Assembly (NCBI GenBank): GCA_028717605.1
Contig: JAQUNM010000011.1
Location: 5,699 to 13,704, forward strand
Length of the DNA stretch: 8,006 bases
Direction of reading: 5' to 3'
From: Minisyncoccota bacterium
Lineage (GTDB): Bacteria > Patescibacteriota > Minisyncoccia > Minisyncoccales > GWA2-38-27
Under the pieces are notes generated by a model, which saw only the letters and a program-made list of their open reading frames with translations, was not told the origin of the DNA and made no database searches. This document shows positions 1 through 5,285 of the stretch, piece by piece (position 1 is the stretch's first letter; each line of letters starts with the position of its first letter). A program made the position numbers and the translations under genes.

Positions 1-100
1 TTCGTATTTCAAACTCAATTATTTCTGTCGAACTTAAGGGCCAAAAAATCCAAATTAAAAAAATAAACAATAAAATTAAAAGTAAAATTATAATTCTCAT
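1..100 (-). CDS. Partial N-terminus of a membrane-anchored protein, possibly endolytic transglycosylase MltG
   Basis: The first 33 codons of a minus-strand gene are visible; the rest lies beyond the left edge. The ATG (98-100) overlaps the pcm stop codon in an ATGA arrangement, which suggests translational coupling at the end of the def-pcm operon. Residues 2-20 are almost entirely I/L/F/W, a single N-terminal membrane anchor or signal anchor, followed by a short polar stretch (PLSSTEIIEFEIR). A short cytoplasmic N-terminus, one transmembrane helix and then an (E)FEI-type strand resembles the beginning of MltG (YceG-like), an inner-membrane lytic transglycosylase that cuts nascent peptidoglycan. 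That identity is a guess from 33 residues; another anchored envelope protein is equally possible. The existence of the gene is better supported than its name. Confidence 0.5.
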   Translation of the reverse strand, partial: MRIIILLLILLFIFLIWIFWPLSSTEIIEFEIR

Positions 101-699
101 TCTTGTATTAAGGGAACAAAAGAAAACCCAGAATATTCTTTTTGTTCAAAACCTTGTTTTTTCTTCTCAAGAACTATAATTGAAGATTTAAAGGAGGTGA
201 CAATTTTCCCGCCTATTTTCAATTGATCTTTCCATTCCTGAGGTATTTTTTGAGCACAAGCTGAAACTAAAATTCTATCATACGGAGCTTGTTCTTTATA
301 TCCTAGAAAGGCGTTTTGACACAGAAACTCAACAACACCTTTTTTAATACAGTTATATTTTTTATCATTATTCCTACCAAATTCTGCTAATTCTGAAATT
401 AATTCCATAGCTATTACTTTGCCTCCTTTTTTCTGGGAAACTATTTGAGCTAATAAAGCTGTTGTCCACCCAGAACCTGCCCCTATATCTAAAATTTTAT
501 TTCCTGGTTTTGGTTGTAACTGTTCTAACATAAAAGCAACCACTTGGGGTTGAGAAATAGTTTGACCATAACCTATTGGTATTGGTTCATCAAATTCAGC
601 TAAATGTTTAAACCCTTGAGGAATAAAATCTTTCCTTTTTATTTTAGAAAAAGCTTTTATAATAATAGGGGTTTTCAAGTAATTTTTTAAAAATTGCAT
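97..699 (-). CDS. pcm: Protein-L-isoaspartate O-methyltransferase
   Basis: A 200-aa cytosolic SAM-dependent methyltransferase. It methylates L-isoaspartyl residues in aged proteins so they can revert to normal aspartate. Visible family features: GQTISQP at residues 45-51, the substrate-side motif of PCMT; the glycine-rich SAM-binding motif I (ILDIGAGSGWTT) at 69-80; an acidic end of the next strand (MEL, about 98-100); DRILVSAC near 131-138; and the C-terminal GFSFVPL signature. The length is close to the usual 205-215 aa, so it appears complete. The ATG at 697-699 lies 13 bases inside the 3' end of def, so the two are co-transcribed and probably coupled; only a weak purine stretch precedes it, not a true SD. 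The following membrane-protein gene overlaps its stop by 3 bases. Confidence 0.92.
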   Translation of the reverse strand: MQFLKNYLKTPIIIKAFSKIKRKDFIPQGFKHLAEFDEPIPIGYGQTISQPQVVAFMLEQLQPKPGNKILDIGAGSGWTTALLAQIVSQKKGGKVIAMELISELAEFGRNNDKKYNCIKKGVVEFLCQNAFLGYKEQAPYDRILVSACAQKIPQEWKDQLKIGGKIVTSFKSSIIVLEKKKQGFEQKEYSGFSFVPLIQE

Positions 700-1154
700 T
701 TTCTTCTTTGGAAAAAACTTAATCTTTTTAAAAACACTATACCGTCTAAATGATCTACTTCGTGCTGAACTATTCTAGCTGCTAATCCTTGCAAAAAAAG
801 ACTCTTTTTTTCTCCTTGTTCATTTAAAAAATCAACTCTTATTTTCTCTGCTCTTTTAATATCCAAAAAAACTCCGGGGAAACTTAAACAACCCTCTTTT
901 TCCAAATTTTTTTTAAAGCTTTTAGAAATAATTTTAGGATTAATTAGGGCAAAAGAATTATCTTGTCCTGGAAAACGAACGATTATTACTCTTTTTAATT
1001 CTCCAACCTGAGAAGCAGCTAATCCTACGCCCCCAGCTATTTCCATGGTTTGTTTCATATCAAAAATAAGTTCTTTAATAGAACTTAAATCTTTAATTTC
1101 CTGACATTTTTTTCTTAAAACAAGGTCTTTATCTTTTTTAATTTCTAAAATCAT
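687..1154 (-). CDS. def: Peptide deformylase
   Basis: A 155-aa cytosolic metalloenzyme that removes the formyl group from the initiator methionine of nascent proteins at the ribosome exit. All three family motifs are present: GVGLAASQ at residues 42-49 (motif 1), EGCLS at 87-91 with metal ligand C89 (motif 2), and HEVDH at 131-135 with ligands H131 and H135 and catalytic E132 (motif 3). The N-terminus (MILEI...VLRKK) is the usual start of the family, which fixes the start codon. That ATG lies only one base after the 3' end (discriminator base) of tRNA-Trp, leaving no room for an RBS; after tRNA 3' trimming the mRNA would be essentially leaderless. Downstream, pcm overlaps by 13 bases. The length fits a slightly short bacterial PDF. 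Confidence 0.95.
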   Translation of the reverse strand: MILEIKKDKDLVLRKKCQEIKDLSSIKELIFDMKQTMEIAGGVGLAASQVGELKRVIIVRFPGQDNSFALINPKIISKSFKKNLEKEGCLSFPGVFLDIKRAEKIRVDFLNEQGEKKSLFLQGLAARIVQHEVDHLDGIVFLKRLSFFQRRKCNF

Positions 1155-1155
1155 A

Positions 1156-1229
1156 CGGGGATGCTAGGGGTCGAACCTAGAACCTATTGATTTGGAGTCA
1201 ATCGCTCTGCCAATTAGAGCTACATCCCC
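1156..1229 (-). tRNA. trnW: tRNA-Trp (anticodon CCA)
   Basis: The minus strand folds into a complete cloverleaf. The acceptor stem GGGGATG (1229-1223) pairs with CATCCCC (1163-1157). The anticodon arm has a 5-bp stem ATTGA/TCAAT and loop CTCCAAA with anticodon CCA at 1193-1195. The T-arm is CTAGG-TTCGACC-CCTAG. The discriminator is G at 1156, the usual base for tRNA-Trp. The 3' CCA is not encoded and must be added by a nucleotidyltransferase. The upstream HTH gene ends inside its 5' part and def starts one base after its 3' end, so it is probably cut from a polycistronic transcript. Placement near rpmG recalls the common bacterial rpmG-trnW order. Confidence 0.97.
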
Positions 1230-1888
1230 ATCTTTTTTGAAAAAACCTCATAAATTGCTTTTATTTCTCTTATAATTTTACAATCATAATAATATATAGC
1301 TATACATCCCGGGTAATTCTCTTTTATCCTTTTTTTTGTATTGCTTTTTAAATATGTTTGATTAAATTGACTTTTAGGAATTTTTGTTAAATTTGACCAA
1401 AAATTTTTCTGTTTTTTTTCATCATGATAAGAATGAAGATGCATTAAAACACGAAATTTTCCTTCATTTACCTTAAAGGCCTTCCTGAACAGAGACAAAA
1501 ATGTTTTGACTAGGGCTGGATCAGAATTAATAAACCTTACCGAGCTGCTATAAGTTTTTCCTCCTTCACACCAATATAACAAAGCACAATATATTTTTGA
1601 TTGATTAATATCAAATTTTATTTTATTAACTAATATCTTGGCAATATTAAAATAATGTTTTTTTTCTTCTTCTCTTTTTTTATTCCAAGACAAAGAAGAT
1701 TTATAATAAGATAAAAGTTTTCTTTTATATAATCTTTCTTTTGCCCTATTGTTTAGTTTAATATTTCTAACCCAAACAGAAGAAGTACTTTGAGCAACAT
1801 TTATTTCTTTAGAAATTTCTTTTATCGAATATCCTTTTTCTCTTAAAATTAAGGCTTTTTCTTTTTTATCTAAACAATATCTTGACAT
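1220..1888 (-). CDS. HTH protein with a LAGLIDADG-like (homing-endonuclease-like) C-terminal region
   Basis: A 222-aa protein of a type I recognise as recurrent in CPR genomes; no function has been assigned that I know of. Residues 8-42 look like a resolvase or sigma-type helix-turn-helix (LREKGYSIKEISKEINVAQS...), and a basic helical linker (about 45-95) follows. Residues 100-215 begin with CALLYWCEGGK and FINSDPALVKTFLSLF, laid out like the first helix plus the beta-beta-alpha of a LAGLIDADG fold; then come LHLHSYHD near 149-155, a WSNLTKIPKSQF-type stretch and a conserved-looking NYPGCIAIYYYD at 191-202. The acidic E108 could play the LAGLIDADG metal-ligand role (inference). I chose the ATG at 1888; an in-frame TTG at 1909 would add a non-typical hydrophobic MVLLLFV. 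There is no SD. A good promoter lies upstream. The last residues (MGM) and the stop codon are encoded by the 5' end of tRNA-Trp. It separates rpmG from trnW and may be a mobile or selfish insertion. Confidence 0.72.
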   Translation of the reverse strand: MSRYCLDKKEKALILREKGYSIKEISKEINVAQSTSSVWVRNIKLNNRAKERLYKRKLLSYYKSSLSWNKKREEEKKHYFNIAKILVNKIKFDINQSKIYCALLYWCEGGKTYSSSVRFINSDPALVKTFLSLFRKAFKVNEGKFRVLMHLHSYHDEKKQKNFWSNLTKIPKSQFNQTYLKSNTKKRIKENYPGCIAIYYYDCKIIREIKAIYEVFSKKMGM

Positions 1889-1937
1889 AACAAATAACAA
1901 TAAAACCAATGTAATAATTCAAAGTAACCCTTATTTT

Positions 1938-1965
1938 ATTTTAACATTATGGACTACTGTGTCAA
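1938..1965 (-). promoter_or_regulatory. Sigma-70-type promoter upstream of the HTH/LAGLIDADG-like gene
   Basis: On the minus strand a perfect -35 TTGACA (1960-1965) is followed after 16 bp by TAAAAT (1938-1943), five of six matches to the -10 consensus. The predicted start is near 1931, giving a leader of about 43 nt to the ATG at 1888, with no SD in it. The promoter could also drive tRNA-Trp, def and pcm, which follow without an obvious terminator. Confidence 0.65.
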
Positions 1966-1985
1966 TGAACAAGTTTAGAATAAAA

Positions 1986-2147
1986 CTATTTTTTCCCTTC
2001 TTTATGATCTGTATGTTTTCTACACCACTTACAAAACTTTTTTAAGTTTAATTTTTCTTCTACCAATGCTTTAGATTTATTAGTAAAATAATTAATTTTG
2101 TTGCATTGCTTACAAACAAGTTTTATAAATTTTTTTTTCTTTGCCAT
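1986..2147 (-). CDS. rpmG: 50S ribosomal protein L33 (bL33)
   Basis: A 53-aa gene translated directly from the minus strand between tRNA-Thr and the HTH gene. It begins MAKKKK, has a first Cys pair at C12 and C15 (LVCKQC), an NYFTNKSK strand, and the second pair at C39 and C42 inside KKFCKWCRKHTDHKE. The KK(F/Y)CxxCRKHTxHKE pattern is diagnostic of bL33, here the zinc-binding (C+) form with all four cysteines. The protein sits near the E site of the large subunit. The length (53 aa) is normal (49-55). It starts 21 bases after the tRNA-Thr 3' end with no SD, so it is probably made from the tRNA-Tyr/tRNA-Thr transcript after processing. In many bacteria rpmG is followed by trnW; here the HTH gene intervenes. 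Confidence 0.95.
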   Translation of the reverse strand: MAKKKKFIKLVCKQCNKINYFTNKSKALVEEKLNLKKFCKWCRKHTDHKEGKK

Positions 2148-2168
2148 ATATTTTTTAATTTATTACTA

Positions 2169-2241
2169 AGCCAGGAGACGGAGTTGAACCGTCGGTCTCG
2201 TCATTACCAATGACGTGCTTTAACCACTAAGCTACCCTGGC
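2169..2241 (-). tRNA. trnT: tRNA-Thr (anticodon GGT)
   Basis: Cloverleaf on the minus strand. Acceptor GCCAGGG (2241-2235) pairs with TCCTGGC with one G-T pair. The anticodon stem CGTCA/TGACG encloses loop TTGGTAA with anticodon GGT at 2206-2208. The T-arm is GACGG-TTCAACT-CCGTC. The discriminator is T at 2169 and the CCA end is not encoded. It lies 8 bases after tRNA-Tyr and 21 bases before rpmG, so the three are probably one transcript. Confidence 0.97.
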
Positions 2242-2249
2242 CTATTTTG

Positions 2250-2332
2250 TGGGCAGGGAGGGATTTGCACCCCCGAAGGCATAAGCCAGCTGATTTACAG
2301 TCAGCTCCATTTGACTGCTTTGGTACCTACCC
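2250..2332 (-). tRNA. trnY: tRNA-Tyr (anticodon GTA)
   Basis: A class II tRNA with a long variable arm, as expected for bacterial tRNA-Tyr. Acceptor GGGTAGG (2332-2326) pairs with CCTGCCC (one T-G pair). The anticodon stem GCTGA/TCAGC encloses loop CTGTAAA with anticodon GTA at 2296-2298. The variable arm stretches from TGGCTTATGCC onward, and the T-arm has loop TGCAAAT. The discriminator is A at 2250; CCA is not encoded. It begins 26 bases after the trmD stop codon. Confidence 0.96.
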
Positions 2333-2341
2333 AATAAAATT

Positions 2342-2369
2342 ATTTTATCACAAAAGAATTATTTTTCAA
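2342..2369 (-). promoter_or_regulatory. Possible promoter for tRNA-Tyr/tRNA-Thr/rpmG
   Basis: TTGAAA (2364-2369, at the very end of trmD) and TAAAAT (2342-2347) are separated by 16 bp on the minus strand. Predicted initiation near 2335 is only a few bases before the mature tRNA-Tyr 5' end (2332). Both boxes are imperfect and lie in AT-rich DNA, so chance is a real alternative. Confidence 0.4.
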
Positions 2370-3021
2370 TTGTTTGAGATTTTTTTTCTCTCCATTTTCT
2401 AATTCTCTCGTGATTACCAGAAATTAGTTCTTTCGGCACTTTCCAATTTACTCCCTTTTTAGGGTTAAAAACTTCTGGCCTAGTGTATTGAGGATATTCT
2501 ACATAACCCTTTTTTTTAGTAGTTCTTTCTTGCAATAATTGTTCTTTGGCTATTATTCCTGGGATAAGCCTTGAAACGGCTTCAATAACAACTAAAGTCG
2601 GGACTTCTCCCCCCATCAAAACATAATCACCAATAGAAAGTTTAAGATCAGCTATTTTTTCAGCCACTCTCTCATCAACTCCTTCATATCTACCACAAAT
2701 AAAAATAAGCTGTTTTTGTTTACTTAATTGCCAAGCTATTTTTTGATTAAATTTTTTTCCTCGAGGAGTAAAAAAAATAACCTTTGAATTATTTTTTTTA
2801 ATTGCTTTAACGGCTTCAAAGATTGGTTCTATTTTCATTACCATACCCAATCCTCCCCCAAATGGACGATCATCTACTGATTTGTGTTTATCTATAGTCC
2901 ACTTTCTTAAATTATGAGTTTTGATTTGAATTAACTTCTTTTTTAATCCCCTAGCAATTAATCCATGGTTAAAATATGAGTCAAAAATGTTAGGGAAAAT
3001 AGTAATAATATCAAACTTCAT
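2359..3021 (-). CDS. trmD: tRNA (guanine-N1)-methyltransferase TrmD
   Basis: A 220-aa SPOUT methyltransferase that makes m1G37 next to the anticodon of tRNAs reading codons such as CCN and CUN, preventing +1 frameshifts; it acts as a cytosolic homodimer. The N-terminus MKFDIITIFP is the canonical start. Conserved parts: DDRPFGGGLGMVM at 50-62, the knot strands TPRG (85-88), CGRYEGVDER (109-118) and SIGDYVLMGGE (129-139), which form the deep trefoil knot and SAM site, and EYPQYTRPE (175-183). E175 occupies the place of the E. coli general base Asp169; as far as I recall Glu there is common outside proteobacteria. The protein is slightly shorter than the usual 230-250 aa. The start codon is abutted by a terminator-like hairpin and has no SD. 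The usual partners rimM and rplS are absent here. Confidence 0.96.
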   Translation of the reverse strand: MKFDIITIFPNIFDSYFNHGLIARGLKKKLIQIKTHNLRKWTIDKHKSVDDRPFGGGLGMVMKIEPIFEAVKAIKKNNSKVIFFTPRGKKFNQKIAWQLSKQKQLIFICGRYEGVDERVAEKIADLKLSIGDYVLMGGEVPTLVVIEAVSRLIPGIIAKEQLLQERTTKKKGYVEYPQYTRPEVFNPKKGVNWKVPKELISGNHERIRKWREKKSQTIEK

Positions 3022-3025
3022 TTTT

Positions 3026-3060
3026 AAAAAGAAAGCGGCGCTCTAAAGGCGCCATCTTTC
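3026..3060 (-). terminator. Intrinsic terminator or attenuator between khpA and trmD
   Basis: On the minus strand GAAAG-A-TGGCGC (bulged A), loop CTTTAGA and GCGCCG-CTTTC form an 11-bp stem with a GC core (one T-G pair and one bulge), followed directly by TTTTT. The T-run ends 5 bases before the trmD ATG. It lies 19 bases past the khpA stop codon. It fits a terminator of the rpmF-to-khpA operon; because no promoter fits between it and trmD, trmD transcription must read through it or start within it. Confidence 0.72.
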
Positions 3061-3079
3061 TGTTAATTAAACAATTAAT

Positions 3080-3406
3080 TTAGAGCTGTAAGTCTTCTAA
3101 ACCTGAATCTTTTGAAGATTCTGATTTTTCTTCTCTCTTAGAAGGTGCTCTCCCTCCTTCTGGTTCTTCAATCTTTAGGTTTACTCTAGCGTGATTTTTT
3201 AAACCAATAATTCTAATTAAAGAACGGATAGCTTTAGCCGTTGATCCAGCTCTTCCAATAATTTGACCCATATCTTCAGGGTTTACTTTTAAAGAAAGAA
3301 GCACTCCCATTTCGTCTATTTTTCTTTCAACCTTCACATCATCAGGATTATCAACTAAGGCTTTCACAATATATTCTAACAATGCTTTATCTTTTTCTTC
3401 TGCCAT
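3080..3406 (-). CDS. khpA: KH-domain RNA-binding protein KhpA (YlqC family)
   Basis: A 108-aa small type II KH protein. In Gram-positive bacteria KhpA works with KhpB/EloR as an RNA chaperone affecting division and translation; that role is family knowledge. Visible: the N-terminal helix with LLEYIVKALVDNPDDVKV (9-26), the beta strands (33-42) and the GxxG nucleic-acid loop GRAG at 51-54 within IIGRAGSTAKAIRSLI, which is diagnostic. The KH core ends near residue 83; a charged, probably disordered tail of about 25 residues makes it longer than the usual 75-80 aa. It lies downstream of rpsP, the conserved rpsP-khpA order of many bacteria. No SD precedes the ATG; the 75-base gap to rpsP holds a possible hairpin. 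Confidence 0.9.
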   Translation of the reverse strand: MAEEKDKALLEYIVKALVDNPDDVKVERKIDEMGVLLSLKVNPEDMGQIIGRAGSTAKAIRSLIRIIGLKNHARVNLKIEEPEGGRAPSKREEKSESSKDSGLEDLQL

Positions 3407-3428
3407 GATTATTTTCTGATTAACTAAC

Positions 3429-3460
3429 AGTAGCCCGACCTTTCAAAATTAACAGCTACT
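3429..3460 (-). promoter_or_regulatory. Possible hairpin in the khpA leader
   Basis: In the 75-base gap between rpsP and khpA, AGTAGC (3455-3460) and GCTACT (3429-3434) on the minus strand can form a 6-bp stem around a 20-nt loop. There is no T-run, so it is not a terminator. It could be a processing site or leader structure, or chance; this gap is large for an otherwise tightly packed operon. Confidence 0.3.
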
Positions 3461-3481
3461 CTTTCTTAAATATATTTTATT

Positions 3482-3799
3482 TTATTCTTCTTTTTTGTCA
3501 ACTTTTTCTTCTGCTGGTTTTTCTTCTCCTTTTTTCTTGGCATGAACTGATCTTTTTTTCCCCTCTATTATTTTCTCGGCAATTAAAAGATTATATATTG
3601 AGTCAGAGGGCTGAGCTCCTTTTGAAATCCAATATTTAGCTCTTTCTGAATCAATAGATTTTTGTTTAGTCAAGGGATTAAAAAAACCAAGTTCTTGAAC
3701 AAACCTTCCTCCTCTAGGAGGGTTATTTTTATCAGTTACTACTATTTTAAAAAATGGTTGATTTTTTTTTCCTGCTCTAAATAATCTTATTACTAACAT
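3482..3799 (-). CDS. rpsP: 30S ribosomal protein S16 (bS16)
   Basis: A 105-aa ribosomal protein that binds 16S rRNA in the body of the small subunit. The N-terminus MLVIRLFRAGKKNQPFFKIVV, the PRGGRFVQELGFFNP stretch (28-42) and the SERAKYWISKGAQPSDS helix region (51-67) are characteristic. The S16 core ends near residue 75; residues 80-105 form a K/E-rich, low-complexity tail that makes the protein longer than the usual 80-90 aa. The ATG is 3 bases after the rnc stop codon, so the genes are co-transcribed. No SD is visible in the rnc 3' end. Confidence 0.97.
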   Translation of the reverse strand: MLVIRLFRAGKKNQPFFKIVVTDKNNPPRGGRFVQELGFFNPLTKQKSIDSERAKYWISKGAQPSDSIYNLLIAEKIIEGKKRSVHAKKKGEEKPAEEKVDKKEE

Positions 3800-3802
3800 A
3801 TA

Positions 3803-4501
3803 TTAATTATTATTCCACTCTTTTATTTTTAGGGCTTCTTGAGCTGCTTTTTCTTCTGCTTCTTGTTTAGAAGAACCTTGGGCTCTAGCTACTAAATCTT
3901 TTTCTAAGAAAACTCCTATAATAAAACTTTTTTTATGATCAGGACCTGATTCTTCTAAAAGACTATAATGAGGAGTAACGCCTATAATTTCTTGAGCTTT
4001 TTCTTGAAACCTTGATTTGGCACTTTTGTGAAGCCCTTTTTCTATAACAAATTCTAACTGAGAAATCAAGGCTTCTTGAATAAGATTATAACAAGACTTT
4101 ATCCCTTGGTCAAGATATAAAGCACCAATAAAGGCTTCAAAAACCTTAGCTAAAATATATTTTCTAGCTTTACCTTTTTCTTTTTTTTCTCCAGAAGACA
4201 ATAAAACAAAATCATTAAATCCTAATTTTTCTCCAATTTCTCCTAAAATATTTCCATTAACTAAAGCTGCTCTCCAACTAGTTAATTCTCCTTCTGTTTT
4301 TTTAGGATAATTCAAATATAGATATTCTGTAATTACTAACTCTAAAACAGCATCTCCTAAAAATTCTAATCTTTCATTATGAGAAAGACTAAGATTTTTA
4401 TTTTCATTTAAATAAGACCTGTGAGTAAAGGCTTGAATTAAAAGATCTTGATTATTAAATTTTAAATTAAGTTTTTGTTCAAGTAAAGAAAAATCATTCA
4501 T
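3803..4501 (-). CDS. rnc: Ribonuclease III
   Basis: A 232-aa double-strand-specific endoribonuclease that processes the rRNA precursor and other structured RNAs. Endonuclease domain at about 1-150: signature HNERLEFLGDAVLE at 41-54 (E43, E46, D50) and TEGELTSWRAALV at 69-81. The dsRNA-binding domain at about 163-228 includes TPHYSLLEESGPDHKKSF and the terminal QEAEEKAAQEAL helix. Length is typical (220-250 aa). Oddity: in ILAKVFEAFIGALYLD (116-131) the usual metal-ligand Asp (E. coli D114) is K119, while E122 (E. coli E117) is kept. The reading frame is intact here, so a simple frameshift does not explain this. The gene overlaps the nusB end by 8 bases and is followed closely by rpsP. Confidence 0.96.
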   Translation of the reverse strand: MNDFSLLEQKLNLKFNNQDLLIQAFTHRSYLNENKNLSLSHNERLEFLGDAVLELVITEYLYLNYPKKTEGELTSWRAALVNGNILGEIGEKLGFNDFVLLSSGEKKEKGKARKYILAKVFEAFIGALYLDQGIKSCYNLIQEALISQLEFVIEKGLHKSAKSRFQEKAQEIIGVTPHYSLLEESGPDHKKSFIIGVFLEKDLVARAQGSSKQEAEEKAAQEALKIKEWNNN

Positions 4502-4931
4502 CTTTTTTTTCTTCTGTCATTACTTCTTTATAAACTGTACCCAAGACTCCATTAATAAATTTACCTGAATTTTCTCCGCCAAAATTTTTAGCTAACTCAA
4601 TAGCTTCATTAATAGCTACTTTAGGAGGAACTTCTTTTTTATCTTCATATAACAACTCATATAAGCCTATTCTTAGAACATTTCTGTCAACAATAGATAT
4701 TTGTTCAATCGGCCATTCAGGTGCTGCTTTTTCTATTATTTTATCAATTTTTGATATATTCTGAATAATACCAGTTAACAACTGCCAAATAAAATCTTTG
4801 TCTTCAATTCCAGGAGCAAATTCATCAGTATTTCTTTCTAATATTATAGTTAAGTCTTTTTTCTTGTTATAAAAATCCCATTCATATAAACTCTGCATTA
4901 CTACTGATCTTGCCAAATGTCTTGAAGCCAT
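4494..4931 (-). CDS. nusB: Transcription antitermination factor NusB
   Basis: A 145-aa all-helical RNA-binding protein. With NusE (S10) it binds boxA in rRNA leaders to assemble the antitermination complex and assist rRNA folding. Family features: the RHLARSVVMQSLYEWDF start (4-20), the QISIVDRNVLRIGLYELLY core (76-94), VPPKVAINEAIELAKNFGGENSGKFINGVLG (101-131), and a short acidic/basic end. Length is normal (130-150 aa). It lies 5 bases after rpmF and overlaps rnc by 8 bases, so rpmF-nusB-rnc are likely one coupled unit that links rRNA transcription and RNase III processing. No SD is visible. Confidence 0.96.
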   Translation of the reverse strand: MASRHLARSVVMQSLYEWDFYNKKKDLTIILERNTDEFAPGIEDKDFIWQLLTGIIQNISKIDKIIEKAAPEWPIEQISIVDRNVLRIGLYELLYEDKKEVPPKVAINEAIELAKNFGGENSGKFINGVLGTVYKEVMTEEKKDE

Positions 4932-4936
4932 GTTTA

Positions 4937-5212
4937 TTATTTTTTAGAAAGTTCTTGCATTGATGTTTTAGGGGCTTCTTTTTGAGTTTCTTGCATTTCC
5001 TGCTCTCTTTTCTTTTTTTCTTTTTTGTCTAATTTAGCTAAAACATTAATAACCTCTTTCTTTTTATAATACCCACAATGTTTACAAACAACATAAGGAC
5101 GAGTTTTTTGCCCACATTGAGAACAATTAACCAAAAAAGTCTTTTTCAAGTAAATATGCATTCTTCTTTGGTTTGTCCTTGATTTAGTTTTTCTTTGTTT
5201 TGGTACTGCCAT
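4937..5212 (-). CDS. rpmF: 50S ribosomal protein L32 (bL32)
   Basis: A 91-aa large-subunit protein. It starts MAVPKQRKTKSRTNQRR, the standard basic bL32 N-terminus, and has a four-Cys zinc ribbon C30-x2-C33 and C43-x2-C46 (CSQC/CKHC). The core ends near residue 60; a K/E/Q-rich tail of about 30 residues makes it much longer than the usual 55-62 aa. It is the first gene after a strong terminator and probably the head of the rpmF-nusB-rnc-rpsP-khpA operon. No SD is placed at a usable distance; a candidate promoter would start transcription only about two bases before the ATG. Confidence 0.96.
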   Translation of the reverse strand: MAVPKQRKTKSRTNQRRMHIYLKKTFLVNCSQCGQKTRPYVVCKHCGYYKKKEVINVLAKLDKKEKKKREQEMQETQKEAPKTSMQELSKK

Positions 5213-5220
5213 ATATTTGA

Positions 5221-5249
5221 ATACTACCTTATTTGTTTAAAAAAAACAA
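5221..5249 (-). promoter_or_regulatory. Candidate promoter of the rpmF operon, near-leaderless
   Basis: TTGTTT (5244-5249) and TAGTAT (5221-5226) are separated by 17 bp on the minus strand, four and five matches to consensus. Initiation about 7 nt after the -10 would be near 5214, two bases before the rpmF ATG. The -35 lies in the terminator T-run, so part of the match comes from T-richness. Confidence 0.4.
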
Positions 5250-5279
5250 GGGGATCATTGATTTTTTAATAATCCCCTT
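5239..5279 (-). terminator. Intrinsic terminator after the 144-aa zinc-ribbon gene
   Basis: On the minus strand AAGGGGAT (5272-5279) pairs perfectly with ATCCCCTT (5248-5255), an 8-bp stem, and TTGTTTTTTTT follows. It begins 7 bases after the stop codon of the 144-aa gene and isolates it from the rpmF operon. Confidence 0.88.
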
Positions 5280-5285
5280 TTAAAC

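Noticed and set aside
1889..1909. TTG start extending the HTH gene by seven residues
   Set aside because: No SD, an odd hydrophobic MVLLLFV prefix not expected before an HTH, and a good ATG follows at 1888.
3017..3035. An 18-base string (TCATTTTTAAAAAGAAAG) shared with the dnaE promoter region at 6756-6773
   Set aside because: It is built around a low-complexity T5A5 core and serves different roles at the two places (terminator tail and promoter spacer). In DNA this AT-rich I treat it as coincidence.
3062..3079. TTAATT/AATTAA inverted repeat at the khpA 3' end as an operator
   Set aside because: Only 6 A/T pairs around a 4-base loop, common by chance in this composition, and it lies beside the stronger GC hairpin.
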